64,000 nucleotides of DNA from Anaerolineales bacterium (GCA_019454165.1 CP075367.1:441971-505970); one strand, 5' to 3'. Shown: positions 23,422 through 32,188, numbered from the stretch's first letter. Numbers and translations are program-made. The notes: generated by a model not told the origin, from the letters alone.

Positions 23422-24186
23422 ATGGCACGCGAATCGCGAACCCAGCGCGTGGAAGGCATTGTGCTCAAGCATGCCGATTTTGGCGAGGCGGACCGCCTGG
23501 TGACCCTGTTCACGCGTGAGGAAGGCAAGCTGCGCGCCATCGCCAAAGGGGCGCGCAAGCCCGGCTCGCGCAAGGGCGGGCATCTGGAGCCCTTCACGCG
23601 GGTGAGCTTGCTGCTGGGCAAAGGCCGCGAGATCCCCATCGTGGAGCAGGCCGAAGCCGTAGAGCTCAATGCGGCCCTGGGCAGCAACCTGGTGGCGCTG
23701 GGCTACGCGGCCTATGTGGTGGAGTTGATCGACAAGTTTAGCGCCGACCACGACGAGCACCGCGGCGTGTACCGCCTGACGCGGGACACCTTGCAGCGCC
23801 TGGCCAGCGGCGAGGACTTGCAGCTGGCCGTGCGCTTTTTTGAGGTCAAGCTGTTGGAGCAAATGGGCTTTCGCCCGCAGCTGCAGCAGTGTGCGGCGTG
23901 CGGGGCCGAGATCCAGCCGGAGGACCAGTACTTCTCGTTCGAGCTGGGCGGGGCCGTGTGCCCGCGCTGCGGGCGACAGCGGGGCGGCGGCGCGGTCCAG
24001 CGTATCAGCCTGGGGGCGCTGAAGGTGCTGCGCCACCTTCAGCGCAGCGACTACGCCACGGCGCGGCGGGTGCAGCCCAGCCCGCCGGTGCAACTTGAAC
24101 TAGAATCGCTGATGAACCTGTACGTCTCGTATTTGCTTGAACGCAACCTCAATACGCCCAAGTTCCTGCGCCGCGTGCGCAAATGA
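23422..24186 (+). CDS. recO: DNA repair protein RecO
   Basis: 254 residues. N-terminal OB fold with VEGIVLKHADFGEADRLVTLFT and GKLRAIAKGARKPGS, then a helical domain and a CxxC...CxxC zinc site (CAAC and CPRC near residues 155-185). RecO works with RecR to load RecA in recombinational repair. Its stop overlaps the region of the next gene, which begins 8 bases later. Confidence 0.95.
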   Translation: MARESRTQRVEGIVLKHADFGEADRLVTLFTREEGKLRAIAKGARKPGSRKGGHLEPFTRVSLLLGKGREIPIVEQAEAVELNAALGSNLVALGYAAYVVELIDKFSADHDEHRGVYRLTRDTLQRLASGEDLQLAVRFFEVKLLEQMGFRPQLQQCAACGAEIQPEDQYFSFELGGAVCPRCGRQRGGGAVQRISLGALKVLRHLQRSDYATARRVQPSPPVQLELESLMNLYVSYLLERNLNTPKFLRRVRK

Positions 24187-24194
24187 GGAGCCAC

Positions 24195-24575
24195 ATGGAA
24201 TTTACACATACCCGTTTGCTGGTGGATGACCCGGATGCCTGCTGCCGTTTCTATGCAGACACGCTGGGGCTGGGCGAGCCCGTGGTCAAGGTCGAAGGGA
24301 TCTACTATGAATTCGCGGCGGGTCCGGCGCGCTTGGGCTTGTACAAGCGTGAGCTGATGCAGAGCGTGGTGGGCGGGCAAACCGCGCTCAACGGCGACCG
24401 AGTGGCGCTGACTTTCAACGTGGCCGATGTGGACGCAGCCTACGCGGAACTGAAGGCGCGCGGGACAGTCTTCGTGACCGAGCCGCACAACCAGGATGCC
24501 TGGGTGCTGCGCGTAGCGCACCTGCGTGACCCTGAGGGCAACCTGATCGAGCTCAACGCCTCGCTGAGCAGTTAG
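24195..24575 (+). CDS. VOC-family protein
   Basis: 126 residues, with HTRLLVDDPDACCRFYADTLGL and LRDPEGNLIELN, the two VOC modules. The start at 24195 follows GAGGAG by 5 bases; an in-frame ATG at 24183 overlaps the recO stop. Probably co-transcribed with recO. Substrate unknown. Confidence 0.85.
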   Translation: MEFTHTRLLVDDPDACCRFYADTLGLGEPVVKVEGIYYEFAAGPARLGLYKRELMQSVVGGQTALNGDRVALTFNVADVDAAYAELKARGTVFVTEPHNQDAWVLRVAHLRDPEGNLIELNASLSS

Positions 24576-24581
24576 GCCTCC

Positions 24582-25340
24582 ATGCGACGCACACTTATCA
24601 CTGCATTCTTGTTCGCTTTGGCGATGGCCGGCTTGTTCAGCCTGCTGCGCGAACTGTTCCAGACCGACACCTTCTTCCCGGAGGCCAGCGCGCTGAGCGG
24701 CTTCCTGACCGTGTTCGGCTCGCTTTACAGCATCCTGACCGCGTTCGTGATCCTGGAAGTGTGGAAGCAGTACAACAATATTGCCGAGCTGATCGACCAG
24801 GAGGCCCAGGGGTTAGAGCAACTCTATGGGCTGACGGTGTACTTTCGGGATGACAAGATGACCGCGGCGATGAAAGAGGCCATCAAGGAATATGCTTCGC
24901 TGATCATCGAGGGCCAGTTCCGCAAGCTGGGCGGGCGTGACCGCACCACGCGCAGCAACAAAGCCTTCGAGCGCATTGCCGAGATCCTGAGCCATGTGCA
25001 TTTCAATGATGACCACGATTCGGTGGTGTTCAACCAGGTGCTCGAGCACTATCGCCAGATGGCGCGCACGCGTACTGAGCGCATCAACAAGAGCGTACGC
25101 CGCCTGCCACTGCTGCTGAAGTCTTTTATTTACATTGCTTCGTTCTTTACGCTGCTGACGTTTTCTTTCATGCCGTTCTCAACCTCGCACTATGGCGCGT
25201 TGGCGATGCTGGTGATCAGCTTTCAGCAGATCATGATCTTCTTTATCATTGAGGGGCTGGATAACCCCTTTGTGGGTCACTGGCGGCTGACGCCAGAGCC
25301 GTTCGAGCGTTTGCTGCGCTATTTGGAAGGGGTTGAGTAG
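24582..25340 (+). CDS. DUF4239-type membrane protein
   Basis: 252 residues. Two hydrophobic segments near the N-terminus, a cytoplasmic helical middle (residues 70-165), and two more segments near residues 175-225. This 2+2 arrangement matches the DUF4239 (bestrophin-like) family. Function unknown; could be an anion channel by analogy only. Starts 6 bases after the VOC gene. Confidence 0.75.
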   Translation: MRRTLITAFLFALAMAGLFSLLRELFQTDTFFPEASALSGFLTVFGSLYSILTAFVILEVWKQYNNIAELIDQEAQGLEQLYGLTVYFRDDKMTAAMKEAIKEYASLIIEGQFRKLGGRDRTTRSNKAFERIAEILSHVHFNDDHDSVVFNQVLEHYRQMARTRTERINKSVRRLPLLLKSFIYIASFFTLLTFSFMPFSTSHYGALAMLVISFQQIMIFFIIEGLDNPFVGHWRLTPEPFERLLRYLEGVE

Positions 25341-25350
25341 TGAACATTTG

Positions 25351-25366
25351 CCCGCTCGGAATGACA
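25351..25366 (+). repeat. Right-end fragment of the 200-bp repeat
   Basis: CCCGCTCGGAATGACA, identical to the right terminus of the element at 21233-21432, directly after the DUF4239 gene. Confidence 0.45.
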
Positions 25367-25370
25367 TAAA

Positions 25371-25404
25371 GAAAAAGAGGCGTGGATGAAATCCACGCCT
25401 CTTT
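25371..25404. terminator. Bidirectional terminator between DUF4239 and ABC exporter genes
   Basis: AAAGAGGCGTGGAT (25374-25387) / ATCCACGCCTCTTT (25391-25404), loop GAA. Confidence 0.88.
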
Positions 25405-25426
25405 GATTTTGCGGGCTAGCCGGCAG

Positions 25427-27343
25427 CTAACTGCTGCTGGCAGTTAGCTGGCCTGTGCTCTCCAGCGCGTGGCGGAACTGGGTCTCGTACAGCTCCGCGT
25501 AGAGGCCATCCAGCGCCAGCAGTTCCTTATGCGTGCCTTGCTCCACCAGCTTGCCAGCCTGCAGCACCAGAATGATGTCGGCGGCCAGGATGGTGGAGAG
25601 GCGATGGGCGATGACCAGCGAAGTGCGGCCCTTCATCAGCGGCAGCAAGGCGGCCTGGATCAGCGCCTCGGACTGCGAGTCGAGCGAGGAGGTCGCCTCG
25701 TCCAGGATCAGGATGCGCGGGTCTTTGAGCACCACGCGGGCGATGGACAGGCGCTGCTTTTCGCCGCCGCTCATGCGGTAGCCGCGCTCGCCGACCACGG
25801 TGTCGTAGCCTTGCGGCAGCGCCGCGATCATGTCGTGGATGTTGGCGGCCTTGGCGGCGGCTTCCATCTCGGCCTGGGTGGCGTCTGGCTTGGCGTACAG
25901 TAAATTCGCGCGCACCGTGTCGTGGAACAGGTAGCTCTCCTGCGTCACCATGCCGATCTGCTCGGCCAGGCTGACCTGCGCCAGGTCACGCAGATCGTGC
26001 CCGTCGAGCAGGATGCGGCCGTGGGTCGGGTCGTACAGGCGCGGCAACAGGTAGGTGGCGGTGGTCTTGCCGGAGCCGCTGGGGCCGACGAGGGCGGCCA
26101 GCTGGCCGGGCTTGATCTCGAAACTCACATCTTCCAGCGCGTAGCGGCGGGTGGGCACGATCTGCTGCACCTCGTCCTGCTCGCCGGGGCGCGGCGGCGC
26201 CTTGAGCAGCGGCTCTTCATTCTCTTCGACATAACTGAAGGACACGTTCTCGAACTGGATGTGACCCTCGGCGCGGGTGAGGCGTTTGGCGTTGGGCTTG
26301 TCCTGGATGTCGACGGGCAAGTCGAGAAATTCAAAGACGCGTTCGAAACTGACCATCGAGGTGGCGAACTCGACCTGGATGTTGGAGAGCGCCGAGATGG
26401 GGCCGTACAGGCCGAAGATATAGGCCACGAAGGCGACGATGCTGCCGGAGGTGATGGAGCCTTGCAGCACAAAGTAGCCGCCGCCCCAGAAGATCAGCAC
26501 CATGCCGATCGATCCGGCCAGCTCGAGCCATAGCGAGAACCAGCGGGCGATCATGGCGCGGCGCAGGCCGATGTCGCGCACGTTCTGGTTGACCTCGCGG
26601 TAGCGCTCGCGCTCCTGCGGCTGGCGGCCGAAGGTCTTGGCCAGCAGAGCGCCGCTGATGCTGAGCGTCTCGCCCACGATCACCGACATGTCGGCGTTGT
26701 AGTTCATCGCCTGGCGGCGCACATCCCGTAGGACGCGGCCAACCCGGCGGGCGGGCAGCATGAAGAGCGGCACGACCGCCAGCGCCATCAGGGTCAGGCG
26801 CCACTCGATGGCGAGCATGATGCCCAGCGTGCTGAGCAGGCGCACGGCGTTGGTGAGGATGCTGGGCACGGTGCTGGTGATGGCATTCTGGGCGCCGACC
26901 ACATCCTCTTCGAAGCGCGAGATGATGAGGCCGGATTTGGTGCGCGTGAAAAAGTGCAAGCCCATGCGCTGCAGGTGCTCGTACATGGTCTGGCGCAGGT
27001 CGTAGATGATGCCTTCGCCGATGCTGGCGTTGAGGTAACGCTGACCGACGCCGATCAGCCCGCTGATGAAGGGCACCGCCAGCATGAGCAGGCCCAGGAT
27101 CATCAGACGCTGATAGTCCTGATTGGGCAGCACGTTGTCGAACAGGTCGCGATACAGCAGCGGCGGCAGCAGGTCCACTGCGGATGTGATGACGATGGCG
27201 ACCAGCATGAGCGCCAGGCGGCCCAGGTATGGCTGGGCGTACTGCCAGACGCGGCGCAGCAGCTCGCGATCGATCGGCGCTTTGGCCGCCTGTTCATCGT
27301 AGGAAAGAAAAGTGCGCCAGCCGCCCCCGCCACCGCCGCGCAT
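25427..27343 (-). CDS. ABC exporter (half-transporter with fused ATPase, MsbA/LmrA type)
   Basis: 638 residues. A glycine-rich N-terminus, six-helix exporter domain, then an ATPase domain with Walker A GPSGSGKT, signature MSGGEKQR, Walker B ILILDEAT and H-loop IAHRLSTI. Works as a homodimer or with a partner to export lipids or drugs. A proline-rich insert sits between the domains (near residue 385). The ATG overlaps the stop of the preceding reductase gene as TGATG. Confidence 0.9.
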   Translation of the reverse strand: MRGGGGGGWRTFLSYDEQAAKAPIDRELLRRVWQYAQPYLGRLALMLVAIVITSAVDLLPPLLYRDLFDNVLPNQDYQRLMILGLLMLAVPFISGLIGVGQRYLNASIGEGIIYDLRQTMYEHLQRMGLHFFTRTKSGLIISRFEEDVVGAQNAITSTVPSILTNAVRLLSTLGIMLAIEWRLTLMALAVVPLFMLPARRVGRVLRDVRRQAMNYNADMSVIVGETLSISGALLAKTFGRQPQERERYREVNQNVRDIGLRRAMIARWFSLWLELAGSIGMVLIFWGGGYFVLQGSITSGSIVAFVAYIFGLYGPISALSNIQVEFATSMVSFERVFEFLDLPVDIQDKPNAKRLTRAEGHIQFENVSFSYVEENEEPLLKAPPRPGEQDEVQQIVPTRRYALEDVSFEIKPGQLAALVGPSGSGKTTATYLLPRLYDPTHGRILLDGHDLRDLAQVSLAEQIGMVTQESYLFHDTVRANLLYAKPDATQAEMEAAAKAANIHDMIAALPQGYDTVVGERGYRMSGGEKQRLSIARVVLKDPRILILDEATSSLDSQSEALIQAALLPLMKGRTSLVIAHRLSTILAADIILVLQAGKLVEQGTHKELLALDGLYAELYETQFRHALESTGQLTASSS

Positions 27344-27687
27344 CAGGCGGTCTCCGGGTGTAGCACCACCATCGGGATGGTGCGCTGGGTTTTGCGCTGA
27401 AAGCCTTCGTAATGGGAGTTAAGCTGGTTCAGCTCCTCCCATAGCGTGGCGCGCAGCTTAGGCCCGGCGATCTTGGCGGTGGCGTTGTAGCTGTCCTTGC
27501 CGATCTTGACCTGCACGGCCGGGTTAGCTTTGAGGTTGAGGAACCACTGGGGGTGCTCATCTTTGCCGCCGTAAGAGGCAATGATGACCGGCTTTTCCTT
27601 GTGGAAGAAACAATACAGCTCGACCCAGTGGGGTTTGCCGGTGACCCGGCCAACAGTTGTGAGGTGAATGATCTTCATCCCGCGCAT
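27343..27687 (-). CDS. Deazaflavin (F420)-dependent nitroreductase-family protein
   Basis: 114 residues. LTTVGRVTGKPHWVELYCF, ASYGGKDEHPQWFLNLKANP and a C-terminal VVLHP match the Ddn/DUF385 family, which uses F420H2 or related flavins. A TTG at 27696 extends the frame, but TAGAAT (27701-27696) lies 8 bases before the ATG at 27687, suggesting a leaderless start. It implies the organism may make F420, though no F420 synthesis gene is in the window. Confidence 0.82.
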   Translation of the reverse strand: MRGMKIIHLTTVGRVTGKPHWVELYCFFHKEKPVIIASYGGKDEHPQWFLNLKANPAVQVKIGKDSYNATAKIAGPKLRATLWEELNQLNSHYEGFQRKTQRTIPMVVLHPETA

Positions 27688-27698
27688 AGGGTTCAATT

Positions 27699-28376
27699 CT
27701 ATAGCACCAGCAAGCCCAGGCGGGCTGCACGGCGCACGGCCTCCGTTCGGTTGGTGACGCCCAGCTTGGCGTAGATGGCAGAGCTGTGGAACTTGACAGT
27801 GTGTTCGCTGATGCCAAGCTGCAAGGCGATCTGCTTGTTGGCCAGCCCCTCGGCGAGCAGTTGGAGCACATCCAACTCGCGCTCGGTCAAGTCTTCGGCC
27901 GGAGCTTCGTCTGGGTTTGGGGCTGGCGCCAGCGCGGCCGGCAGCAGGGCCGGCGTGGTGGTGATGAGCCCGGCCCCCAGCGCGTTGATGGCGGCGGCCA
28001 GCTCATCTTCGTTGCAGTCGGGCGGCAGCCAGCCCCAGGCGCGGGCCGCCAGCCTGGGCAGCCCGCGGGCGGCCTCCGGCTGCTCACTGAGCAGCAAGAC
28101 CGCCGGCGGGAACTCTGCGTCTGCCAGAGCCTGAGAAAGCTCAGGCTCTGGCAGTTCATCGGCGGCGATCAGCAGCACGTCAATGCTCTCGGTCGCTTCG
28201 TCGAGGATGCTGGGCAGGCTGGCGGCTTCAGCGGCGATGCCGATGTGCGCCTGGCCGCCAAGCAACGCCCGCAGGCCGCTGCGCAGTGCGGGCGCAGCGG
28301 CCAGGATGGCGATGTACAGCGTGGGCTCGGGCTGCCGAGCTATCGGCGCCCCCAGCCGCGCATACGGCGGCCCCAC
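27699..28376 (-). CDS. LuxR/NarL-type regulator with degenerate receiver domain
   Basis: 225 residues. The C-terminus is a LuxR HTH (LTERELDVLQLLAEGLANKQIALQ). The N-terminus has the length of a receiver domain, but the acidic pair is replaced (LAAAPALRSGLRALL) and the phospho-Asp strand reads DVLLIAADELP with Ala at the expected position. It is therefore probably not phosphorylated. Its start overlaps the HtrA gene by about 37 bases. Confidence 0.83.
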   Translation of the reverse strand: MGPPYARLGAPIARQPEPTLYIAILAAAPALRSGLRALLGGQAHIGIAAEAASLPSILDEATESIDVLLIAADELPEPELSQALADAEFPPAVLLLSEQPEAARGLPRLAARAWGWLPPDCNEDELAAAINALGAGLITTTPALLPAALAPAPNPDEAPAEDLTERELDVLQLLAEGLANKQIALQLGISEHTVKFHSSAIYAKLGVTNRTEAVRRAARLGLLVL

Positions 28377-29347
28377 GCGATGTGGTGCATGCCGTGTCGC
28401 CCGAACGGACGCTTGCCACCGCGTCCATGGCGGCCCCAGCCGGGGCGGCCGCGGTGCGGGGCTTCGGCGCGCTCGCTCAGGGTGACCTGGGCGCTTTGCG
28501 GTTTCCCGCCGCGCAGGTAATCCAGCGCGGTGGGCGTGCCGACCACGCCACTGTTGAGCTGCACCATTAGGTCATCATGGTCATGCACGGGCTGGCCGGC
28601 GAAACCGACGATGATGTCGCCGACCATCAGGCCGGTGGCCGCGGCCGGGCTCTCCGGCTCGATGCCGGCAACCAGCAGGCCAGAGGCTTGCTCGCCAGGG
28701 ACTTCAACCCACTGGCTGCGCACGCCCAGGTAACCGCGCTTGATGCCGCCGTGCTGCTGGATCGACTTGGCGATCTTCCAGGCTTGCTTGGCGGGGATGG
28801 CCAGCAGGCTGCCCCAGCCGAGGCCGGAGGTGTTGATGCCGAGCACGCGGCCATCAGCATCCACCAGCGGGCCGCCGGAGAAGCCCGGGTAGGCCGTGGC
28901 GTCAGTGCGCAGGTAGCTCTCGATCAGGCCGCCGCCGTGGGTGCGCAGCGGGCCGCCGATGGCGCTGAGGATGCCAAGGCTGGCTTCCACGTTGCTGCCG
29001 GGGCGGCCGAGCGCCAGGGCCACCTGGCCCACCTGCGGCTGCTCGTTGACTTCGGCCGGCGTGCCGACCGCATCCACCAGCTTGAGCACGGCGAGATCAC
29101 TGTTGGGGTCACGCCCCAGCAGCTCGGCGCCCAGGGTCGTGCCGTCAGCCAGGGTGACCTGGATGTCGGCTTCCTCGCGCACGGTGTGGCTGGCGGTGAG
29201 CACCAGCCCGGCTTCGATCACCACGCCGGTGGAGGGCATGCGGCGGCGGGCATGCACCGTAACGATGGATGCATTGGCCGCCTGCGTGGCCTGGACCAGC
29301 GAGTTGGAGAAAGCCGTAAGGCTTTGGTTGTTGTTTGCGTCTTTCAT
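28340..29347 (-). CDS. HtrA-like serine protease with PDZ domain, no export signal
   Basis: 335 residues. Catalytic triad visible: His in LTASHTV, Asp in NSDLAVLK, Ser in YPGFSGGPL. A PDZ domain follows (residues 205-300), then a Gly/Arg/His-rich tail. There is no signal peptide or membrane anchor, unlike most DegP/HtrA proteins, so it may act in the cytoplasm. The ATG at 29347 follows AAAGGAG; the frame extends upstream but without support. The downstream regulator overlaps it. Confidence 0.87.
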   Translation of the reverse strand: MKDANNNQSLTAFSNSLVQATQAANASIVTVHARRRMPSTGVVIEAGLVLTASHTVREEADIQVTLADGTTLGAELLGRDPNSDLAVLKLVDAVGTPAEVNEQPQVGQVALALGRPGSNVEASLGILSAIGGPLRTHGGGLIESYLRTDATAYPGFSGGPLVDADGRVLGINTSGLGWGSLLAIPAKQAWKIAKSIQQHGGIKRGYLGVRSQWVEVPGEQASGLLVAGIEPESPAAATGLMVGDIIVGFAGQPVHDHDDLMVQLNSGVVGTPTALDYLRGGKPQSAQVTLSERAEAPHRGRPGWGRHGRGGKRPFGRHGMHHIAWGRRMRGWGRR

Positions 29348-29574
29348 AAGACTCCTTTCATGATAGCGGAACATTGATAAAGGCTGCCAGCCAACCGGTA
29401 TAGCTGACAAACGGGTTGTGTTCCTGCAATGTAGAGTCTATAGAATTCGGCGCCCGGCCACATCCGCCGTTCGGGTAGGTGCGGACTAGACGAGCGAGCA
29501 GGCTGATTTTTTGCGCATGTTAGAATCAAATTCATAGTCGGGCGTCTATCCGGCTGTTTATACAAAGGAGAATT

Positions 29575-30072
29575 ATGAGCGACCCGACTGTTGTAGCCAA
29601 AGACGTTGTCGTAAGCCTGGCTTACAAACTGACCGTGGACAGTGAAGTGCTGGACGAAGCCGGCAAGGATGATGCCATCCAATTCCTGCACGGCCACCGC
29701 AACATCATCCCCGGCCTGGAGAATGAGCTGACCGGCCTGAAGCTGGGCGACAGCAAAAAAGTGAGCGTCAAGCCGGAGGACGGATACGGCCTGACCGACA
29801 GCGAAGAGATCGAAGAGATCTCGCTGGAGGATTTCCCGGAAGGCATCGTGCCCGAGATCGGCATGGAGCTGGAAGTGAAGGACGAAGACGGCAATGACCT
29901 GTACGGCCGCGTGCTGGCGATCACTGAAGACACCGTCACGATGGATTTCAATCACCCGCTGGCCGGCAAGACCCTGGACTTTGAAGTCACCGTGGTCGGC
30001 CTGCGCGCCGCCACCGGGGAAGAGCTTTCCCACGGGCATGTACACGGCCCGGATGGCCATCACCATCACTAA
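29575..30072 (+). CDS. slyD: SlyD-type FKBP peptidyl-prolyl isomerase
   Basis: 165 residues. FKBP core with DEAGKDDAIQFLHGH and the insert-in-flap domain (residues 70-120), followed by GKTLDFEVTVVGL. The C-terminus ends in a histidine cluster (HGHVHGP then HHHH), as in SlyD proteins that bind nickel for hydrogenase or urease assembly. Ribosome site AAAGGAG; TAGAAT -10 at 29521-29526. Expressed alone. Confidence 0.92.
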   Translation: MSDPTVVAKDVVVSLAYKLTVDSEVLDEAGKDDAIQFLHGHRNIIPGLENELTGLKLGDSKKVSVKPEDGYGLTDSEEIEEISLEDFPEGIVPEIGMELEVKDEDGNDLYGRVLAITEDTVTMDFNHPLAGKTLDFEVTVVGLRAATGEELSHGHVHGPDGHHHH

Positions 30073-30110
30073 AGTGAAAGTGAGCAGTGAACAGTAATCA
30101 GGACAAACAA

Positions 30111-30136
30111 AAAGACCCCGCAACGGGGTCTTTTTT
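30111..30136. terminator. Bidirectional terminator after slyD
   Basis: AAAGACCCC (30111-30119) / GGGGTCTTT (30125-30133) with flanking A and T runs. Confidence 0.88.
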
Positions 30137-30137
30137 G

Positions 30138-30917
30138 TTAGGGGGCGGCGACGCAGGCGGGGATCAGGCGGCCGAAGACATCACACCACAAGAAATTGGC
30201 ATCGACATACCAAAGGAACGCGGTGGTGGCACACGCGCCCACCAACAGCAGGCCTAGGCAGCCCAGGATCATGTTGTTGCTGAGGCGCAACCCTTTGCGG
30301 CGCGGGCGGCGTGTGCTGGGCGCGGCCGCCGGCGGCTCGTCGGCGGCGTCGTATTGCAGCGGGTCAACAAAGTTGCGGGCGGCGGCCATGCGCACGGCGA
30401 TGGGTTCATCCGGCCGCGAAGGCGGCGGCAGCGGCGGCTGGCTGGCGGGTTGCGCAGGCCGGGCGGCCGGCTGGGCCGCCGGTGGCGCGGTGCGCCGCTC
30501 GGGTGCGGGGGTTGCCGGGCGGTCTTCCAGGTGGGGCAGGCTGGCGGTGGGCGGCGGGGGTACGACGCTGCGGCGCTGGGGTGCGGCGCTGGGCGGCGTG
30601 GTTTCCAAAGAGTTGAGGTCCAGCTCGTAGCGCAGGGTGACGATCTCACCGAGGCGGATCTCGTCGCCCGGGCGCAGGACGGTGATGGTGCGCACCCGCT
30701 CGCCGTTGACGAAGGTGCCATTGGTGGAGCCGAGGTCCTCGAGCACGAAGCCGCCGCTCTGGGCGATGAGGCGGGCGTGGCGGCGCGAGACTTCGATGTC
30801 CTGAATGTGCAGGTCGCTGCCCGGGTCACGGCCGATGATGAAGCTGTCCTTGGCCAGGCCGGTGCGCTGGCCGGGGTTGGGGCCAGCCTGGATGACGAGG
30901 CTGAAGTTTGTTGCCAT
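30138..30917 (-). CDS. FHA-domain protein with C-terminal membrane anchor
   Basis: 259 residues. The forkhead-associated fold occupies residues 1-95 (FIIGRDPGSDL, SRRHARL and GSTNGTFVNG), which binds phosphothreonine. A long Pro/Ala/Arg-rich linker (residues 105-200) leads to one transmembrane helix near residue 218-240 and a short tail. Suggests membrane-tethered Ser/Thr kinase signalling; no kinase gene is in the window. Confidence 0.9.
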   Translation of the reverse strand: MATNFSLVIQAGPNPGQRTGLAKDSFIIGRDPGSDLHIQDIEVSRRHARLIAQSGGFVLEDLGSTNGTFVNGERVRTITVLRPGDEIRLGEIVTLRYELDLNSLETTPPSAAPQRRSVVPPPPTASLPHLEDRPATPAPERRTAPPAAQPAARPAQPASQPPLPPPSRPDEPIAVRMAAARNFVDPLQYDAADEPPAAAPSTRRPRRKGLRLSNNMILGCLGLLLVGACATTAFLWYVDANFLWCDVFGRLIPACVAAP

Positions 30918-31069
30918 GCGCGTGAGTGTATAGGATTCGTGTTTTGGCTGTCAAATAAAACAATTGACAGGTTTGTTTAGTGGGCCGGGTGCGCTTGGAT
31001 AGGTAGGGGCAGTCACATTGATTCAATGTTGAGCCAAGGCCAGTTGGCGGGAAATCAATACAGGATTAT

Positions 31070-31097
31070 GTAGGGGCGCAGCATGCTGCGCCCCTAC
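31070..31097. repeat. 28-base perfect palindrome GTAGGGGCGCAGCAT...
   Basis: Arms GTAGGGGCGCAGCA and TGCTGCGCCCCTAC. Related palindromes lie at about 21113-21137 and 21451-21461, again next to a GGAATGAC end. Confidence 0.65.
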
Positions 31098-31105
31098 GCG
31101 CTTCC

Positions 31106-31305
31106 TGTCATTCCGAGCGGGTATGTACGTCCTCGCCAGACCGCCGAACCCGCACCAGCGAGAAATCCGTATGGGCATGTCTTCTATATACGGCGTGTTT
31201 GTGTCTCACAAATGATCACTGCGTAGAAGATATGCCAGCAAGGATTCTTCCCTGATCTGGCTTCGGCGATCCGGTGTGGCTTCTCAAACCCGGTCAGAAT
31301 GACAC
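31106..31305 (-). repeat. 200-bp long-hairpin repeat element, copy 2 (inverted)
   Basis: Reverse-complement copy of the element at 21233-21432, same length, with ends TGTCATTCCGAGCGGG and CCCGGTCAGAATGACAC. Both copies lie beside a GCGCAGCATGCTGCGC palindrome. Confidence 0.75.
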
Positions 31306-31354
31306 GGGAAATTGGGCAGTGACTAACTACTAGTGAACCAAAATGACCGAGTGA

Positions 31355-32113
31355 CTAAATAACCAACGTGCCTTCGTTCACCTGCAGCTCATAGCCGAAG
31401 ACCTGGCCGAAAGCATTGATAACTTCCTGTACCACGCGTTCCATGTCCGGCTTGTCGTTGAACAGGTATTCGAGGCTGATCTGATTCTGATTTTCCAACC
31501 CGCAGGCGATGATGCCCTGCCAGTAACTCATGTCTGGCATGACGTTGAGAGCGAAGCCGTGGCGCGAGATGCCTTTGGCGTCCACCTTGACGCCGATCGA
31601 GGCGATCTTGCTCGGCGCCTGCAGCAAATGCGGCGGGCAATGCACGCAACGCGAGGCCACATCCGGCTGGACCCAGACGCCGGTCTGGCCTTCCACCTGG
31701 CCCGACGGAACGCCCAGCTGGGCCAACGCTTTGATCAGCGTCCGCTCCAGGTTGCGTAGGTAGGCGATGTAGTCGACTTTGGGGATGCGCGGGTTGCCGC
31801 TGGCCGGGTCGGGGCTCACGTCGCCCAGCGCCAGCAGGGGATAGCCGACCAGTTGGCCCGGGCCGTGGTAGGTTACATCCCCGCCGCGGTCAACCCAGTG
31901 CACATCCACCTGCTGCTCCTGTAGGCGCGCTTGCTCCCATAGCAGGTTCTCGGCCTGGCCGCGGCGGCCAAAGGTGTAGACGTGCGGGTGCTCGAGCAGC
32001 AACAGGGTGGGCGGGTGCTCGCCGCGGGCGATCTGTTCGGCGAGCTGGTTCTGTAAGTTCCAGGCCTTTTGATATTCCACCAGGCCCAGGCGATATACCT
32101 GACAAATTGTCAT
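31355..32113 (-). CDS. lipB: Octanoyl (lipoyl) transferase LipB
   Basis: 252 residues. PTLLLLEHPHVYTFGRRG, the active-site region DRGGDVTYHGPGQLVGYP, and KIASIGVKV with the catalytic Lys are typical of LipB, which moves octanoyl groups from acyl carrier protein to lipoyl domains. An internal insert after GDVSPDPASG is longer than usual. TATCAT (32131-32126) lies 12 bases before the ATG. The open frame continues upstream but only as antisense of the next gene. Confidence 0.93.
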   Translation of the reverse strand: MTICQVYRLGLVEYQKAWNLQNQLAEQIARGEHPPTLLLLEHPHVYTFGRRGQAENLLWEQARLQEQQVDVHWVDRGGDVTYHGPGQLVGYPLLALGDVSPDPASGNPRIPKVDYIAYLRNLERTLIKALAQLGVPSGQVEGQTGVWVQPDVASRCVHCPPHLLQAPSKIASIGVKVDAKGISRHGFALNVMPDMSYWQGIIACGLENQNQISLEYLFNDKPDMERVVQEVINAFGQVFGYELQVNEGTLVI

Positions 32114-32144
32114 AGACAGGCTTGGATGATACCATTCGGGTTGT

Positions 32145-32173
32145 GGGGCGTATGTGCGCCCCGTTTTCTTTTT
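32145..32173 (+). terminator. Terminator-like hairpin in front of the MFS gene
   Basis: GGGGCG (32145-32150) / CGCCCC (32157-32162) followed by GTTTTCTTTTT. It reads toward the MFS gene, whose start lies 15 bases later, so it could act as an attenuator. Confidence 0.5.
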
Positions 32174-32188
32174 GCAGAAAGACGTTTT

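Larger units (their letters stand above)
30918..31354. other. 436-bp gap with repeats
   Basis: No gene. Holds a perfect 28-base palindrome at 31070-31097 and an inverted copy of the 200-bp element (31106-31305), then AT-rich spacer before the lipB stop. Confidence 0.7.
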
